This document shows, one piece after another, positions 62,701-64,000 of a DNA stretch of 64,000 nt. Positions within the stretch are counted from its first letter, which is position 1. Each line of letters begins with the position of its first letter. The stretch is from Natronosalvus vescus (GTDB lineage Archaea > Halobacteriota > Halobacteria > Halobacteriales > Natrialbaceae). The stretch spans positions 1,426,001 through 1,490,000 of the forward strand of contig NZ_CP099546.1 in the NCBI RefSeq assembly GCF_023973145.1. The letters are read 5' to 3'. Made by a program: the position numbers and the translations under genes. Under the pieces are notes generated by a model. The model worked only from the letters and a program-made list of their open reading frames with translations, searched no databases and was not told where the DNA came from.

Positions 62701-63047
62701 GCATCTTGGACGTTGAGATAGATGCGGAGTTTCAGGTAGTTCTCGAGGATCTCCCGTTCGGTACTCCCGTTGATCAGCTCTCCGTAGCTCGTGTTGGCCG
62801 GTTCGACGATCGGTTCGCTGGCGACCTGTTCTGTCGCCTCGAGCGTCGCGTCTCGAATGGCGGTCTGGGTGGCGGCGGTCGTTCGATCCATAGCGACGGA
62901 CGGATCGACGTCCGTTTCGGGAGCCGGCCGCGCCTCGAGCGCGCCGACGATGGTGAGGCTGCTGACGAGCAAGAGGACGCCGATCAGCGCGAACGGAATT
63001 CGCCCGCGGTCGTCGGCGGCGAAGGAAACGGTTCGCGGTCGGCTCAT
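59787..63047 (-). CDS. Large DUF7286-like pilus-cluster membrane protein
   Basis: This 1086-residue protein has one N-terminal hydrophobic segment (IPFALIGVLLLVSSLTIVGA) after the short basic start MSRPRTVSFAADDRGR, a pilin-like topology. The rest is a very large extracellular acidic region with a predicted coiled coil (about 600-690, rich in EIQAEIQDLEIEFERR-type heptads) and a C-terminal beta-rich end (YWVATANVWDVNVDAEYARF). From memory it fits haloarchaeal DUF7286 proteins encoded with type IV pilus-like operons. The ATG at 63047 overlaps the upstream stop (ATGA). The 3' third (59787 to about 60840) is AT-richer than the 5' part. Function unknown. Confidence 0.7.
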   Translation of the reverse strand: MSRPRTVSFAADDRGRIPFALIGVLLLVSSLTIVGALEARPAPETDVDPSVAMDRTTAATQTAIRDATLEATEQVASEPIVEPANTSYGELINGSTEREILENYLKLRIYLNVQDALDTAGQDIRETTTTVSVPHADDVESLEQRMSRMEISTSESGHLEVTIEGVRTTVERDGREVATRIEPVTVDVPSPIFQLQQRTEAYEDALNTGALEGDGFGRQFSGRLYPVAWARGYAQYGGMPVSEVISNRHVEVTANSAAFATQEAVFGTQDLDGGDAMRQAWLCLAATDADDLYGGYNDGDAPSIESDDVCDALQYVYGDQVGGDPPDAPSLQELSHHAPGMDEELTVAVGESAYMPVRNMFDDSKEHSFQAAFDRVYSVSAASDVEIDESHTTADLAPPSDDPHWELLERSDRSYVDITVGDVEVRNPGVASSYYTFEGTVVSEFERTATWNDRRTNTTDRTETNATATSTYDVHVRLYESAHSPNSHIKAREPHGITRKYNGAGVYSSDFSDVPDKAANSFVGGRTTGAFEELLVSAAEEAYSGSELEDGLEIPHRRTISADYEYGVLEADVIEDIVEIQAEIQDLEIEFERRDMITEPGEEGPIEELIERVESERDDILDRSGAYTDPAEKAMYEARLAYLELLIQDLETVADAHDDVMSGVDDELSDANSALSDATSYMQAAMSTSDPEPEPIDEVPLLEGVQYRVSGSPSYLVTENVTSGEVPAVANESKFAPMAAQNSNYFSIPYDSVMTGVLSRIPKLGLGEEEQEVPMRTAGETLRAAVLAEEVGADLEGSVESLESVIDDSIDQLAREISSEIMNELESDSEVDLTDEILDSLEQWESTDTKAIHLGEGQAVAVITEAVVERLSDEQTDEFDDRPKAWNAKVASVTRPIIVDTIAEETVALDGGLEDIDAEIRAKVDNVTDEVITKRLEQAEIIDEEGDIVISDEEDWLTGDAPKRVPAGLPITPVPGYWVATANVWDVNVDAEYARFEVSANTGTPMSTAGTTYVREDANVTVEIGDRTAVLGTNEPIAFEGRTIVVVVVPPGGQGVGDRTGVRTECTESWPESGYVSGAENSSCAD

Positions 63048-64000
63048 GTGTCCCACACCTGGACGACGATCGTGGTTTCGGCCACCGTGATCGCGTCGGC
63101 GGCGTCAGCGGGACGCTCGAAGCGGCTGTCCATGTCGCTCGCAAGTTTCTGGGTTAGCGCCTCCACGAGGATTGTGTTCGCTGTTTCGGCGTCGCTCGTC
63201 GACTGGGCGATCGCCTCCTCGAGGTCGCTCGGCTCGACGCCCTCGAGCGCGTTGGAAAACCGGGTGTATCGGTAGACGGTACGATCCCGGTCGAGGCCGC
63301 CACGCTCGAGTGCCAGCGTGGTCTGCTCCGGGGGGAAGTACCCATCCACGATGGTCGTTGCAACGGGTTCGGCGACGGCGTCGAAGTTGTGGTCGGATTC
63401 AGTATCCGCCGGCAACGCCGGATCGTCGAACCCGCTCGGCACCGTCATGGTAACGGTGCTAACGTCCGCGGTCGGTGGCGGCGTTCGTCCGACGCTCGTT
63501 CGCCCCTCGAGCGGTGCGTCCTCGTATGGCGACCAACTCGCGCTCACGGCTGTCGAGGCGTCGACGACGAACAGTTCGCTTGCGATGGGCCCCTCGAGCC
63601 TCGATTCGAATCCGGCTCCCTCGTGACCGAGCCACGCGTCGTCGACGGTAAGGTTCGCGCGGGTGGCATCGGCCAACAGCCCCGCTGTGGGGCCGTGAGT
63701 CACTCGAGTTCGTTCGTCAGGCGGATAGTCGTCGGGTTCATCGAAAACGTCGGCATCGGTTGCTGTAGCGTGCTCGAGCAGGGGATCGAACGAGAACTCC
63801 ACGCTGATCGTCGTCGAGCCGAGGAGTTCGACGACGTGATCGGCCGTCTCAGTCTGGTGGGTTTCGCTATCGTCTTCGGCCGCGAGATAGACCCCGAGTA
63901 CGCCGACGGCGGCGCTCACCAGCACGAGACAGAGGGCGACGTCGAGGACGGTGCTGACGCCGCGGGCGTCGAAGTCCCAATGAGATGGGTTCCAGCCCGG
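63044..64000 (-). CDS. DUF7284-like exported protein (5' end outside window)
   Basis: The frame stays open to the window edge (at least 318 residues), so the start is not visible. A GTG at 63925 is internal to a hydrophobic segment (VSTVLDVALCLVLVSAAVGV), which makes it a poor start. After this anchor come an acidic ectodomain (TADHVVELLGSTTISVEFSF) and a C-terminal SDAETANTILVEALTQKLAS. The pattern of a short cytoplasmic piece, one helix and an extracellular domain fits the pilus-cluster DUF7284 family, from memory. It is translationally coupled to the DUF7286-like gene by ATGA. Confidence 0.65.
   Translation of the reverse strand, partial: PGWNPSHWDFDARGVSTVLDVALCLVLVSAAVGVLGVYLAAEDDSETHQTETADHVVELLGSTTISVEFSFDPLLEHATATDADVFDEPDDYPPDERTRVTHGPTAGLLADATRANLTVDDAWLGHEGAGFESRLEGPIASELFVVDASTAVSASWSPYEDAPLEGRTSVGRTPPPTADVSTVTMTVPSGFDDPALPADTESDHNFDAVAEPVATTIVDGYFPPEQTTLALERGGLDRDRTVYRYTRFSNALEGVEPSDLEEAIAQSTSDAETANTILVEALTQKLASDMDSRFERPADAADAITVAETTIVVQVWDT

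Overview
The window is a high-GC chromosomal segment from a halophilic archaeon (class Halobacteria, probably a Natrialbales-type genome). Four things support this: strongly acidic proteins, twin-arginine signal peptides on nearly all exported proteins, leaderless starts about 25-30 nt behind TATA-like boxes, and many haloarchaea-restricted families (DUF5791, DUF5793, DUF7109, DUF7269, DUF7519, HVO_0758-type zinc finger). Archaeal markers include LSm-L37e, L15e, ADP-forming acetyl-CoA synthetase and an ArlI/PilB-type ATPase. Family names are given from memory of the families, because no database was searched.

Layout, 0-8 kb: the tail of a YbaK-type deacylase; a zinc uptake unit (His-tailed lipoprotein, then znuA-znuC-znuB) in which the ZnuA-like binding protein carries an inserted copy of the lipoprotein's domain; and an acd / Pta-like pair for acetyl-CoA to acetate energy metabolism. 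8-16.4 kb: a gene-poor gap with an IS200/IS605-like end remnant and a large palindrome, then LSm-L37e, MutS, a membrane-tethered tandem winged-helix regulator with a glycosylatable repeat ectodomain, and topoisomerase I. 16.4-24.5 kb: a giant HEAT-repeat plus beta-propeller protein, a DUF998 / lipoprotein metalloprotease-like pair, a VOC protein and DUF5793. 24.6-32.5 kb: archaeal pilus ATPase and platform (pilB-pilC), a Trm9-like methyltransferase, an Azf-like dehydrogenase, an 84-bp palindromic element beside tRNA-Gly(TCC), and a PQQ-propeller lipoprotein.

32.7-41.3 kb is an exoprotease island on the minus strand: an M14 carboxypeptidase and two S8 subtilases, all with Tat signals. The M14 and the larger S8 share a nearly identical C-terminal domain, a degraded remnant of which lies at about 31.2 kb. 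They also share a 22-bp promoter motif, and a soluble tandem-winged-helix regulator sits inside the island. 41.5-49 kb: a cystathionine-synthase-type PLP enzyme convergent with an HtpX-like protease, then a tightly overlapped DUF4129-DUF7269-DUF58-DUF7519 operon lacking the usual MoxR gene.

49.2-58.4 kb is mostly housekeeping: L15e, UspA, a Nudix hydrolase, DUF7109, a GpgS-like glycosyltransferase, an MFS transporter, a small zinc finger, an aldo/keto reductase, a DHH phosphoesterase, an SDR-type epimerase and DUF5791. 58.5-64 kb holds a second PQQ lipoprotein facing a DUF7286/DUF7284-like pair. The 3' parts of both converging genes are conspicuously AT-richer than their 5' parts, which suggests a recombined or recently acquired segment.
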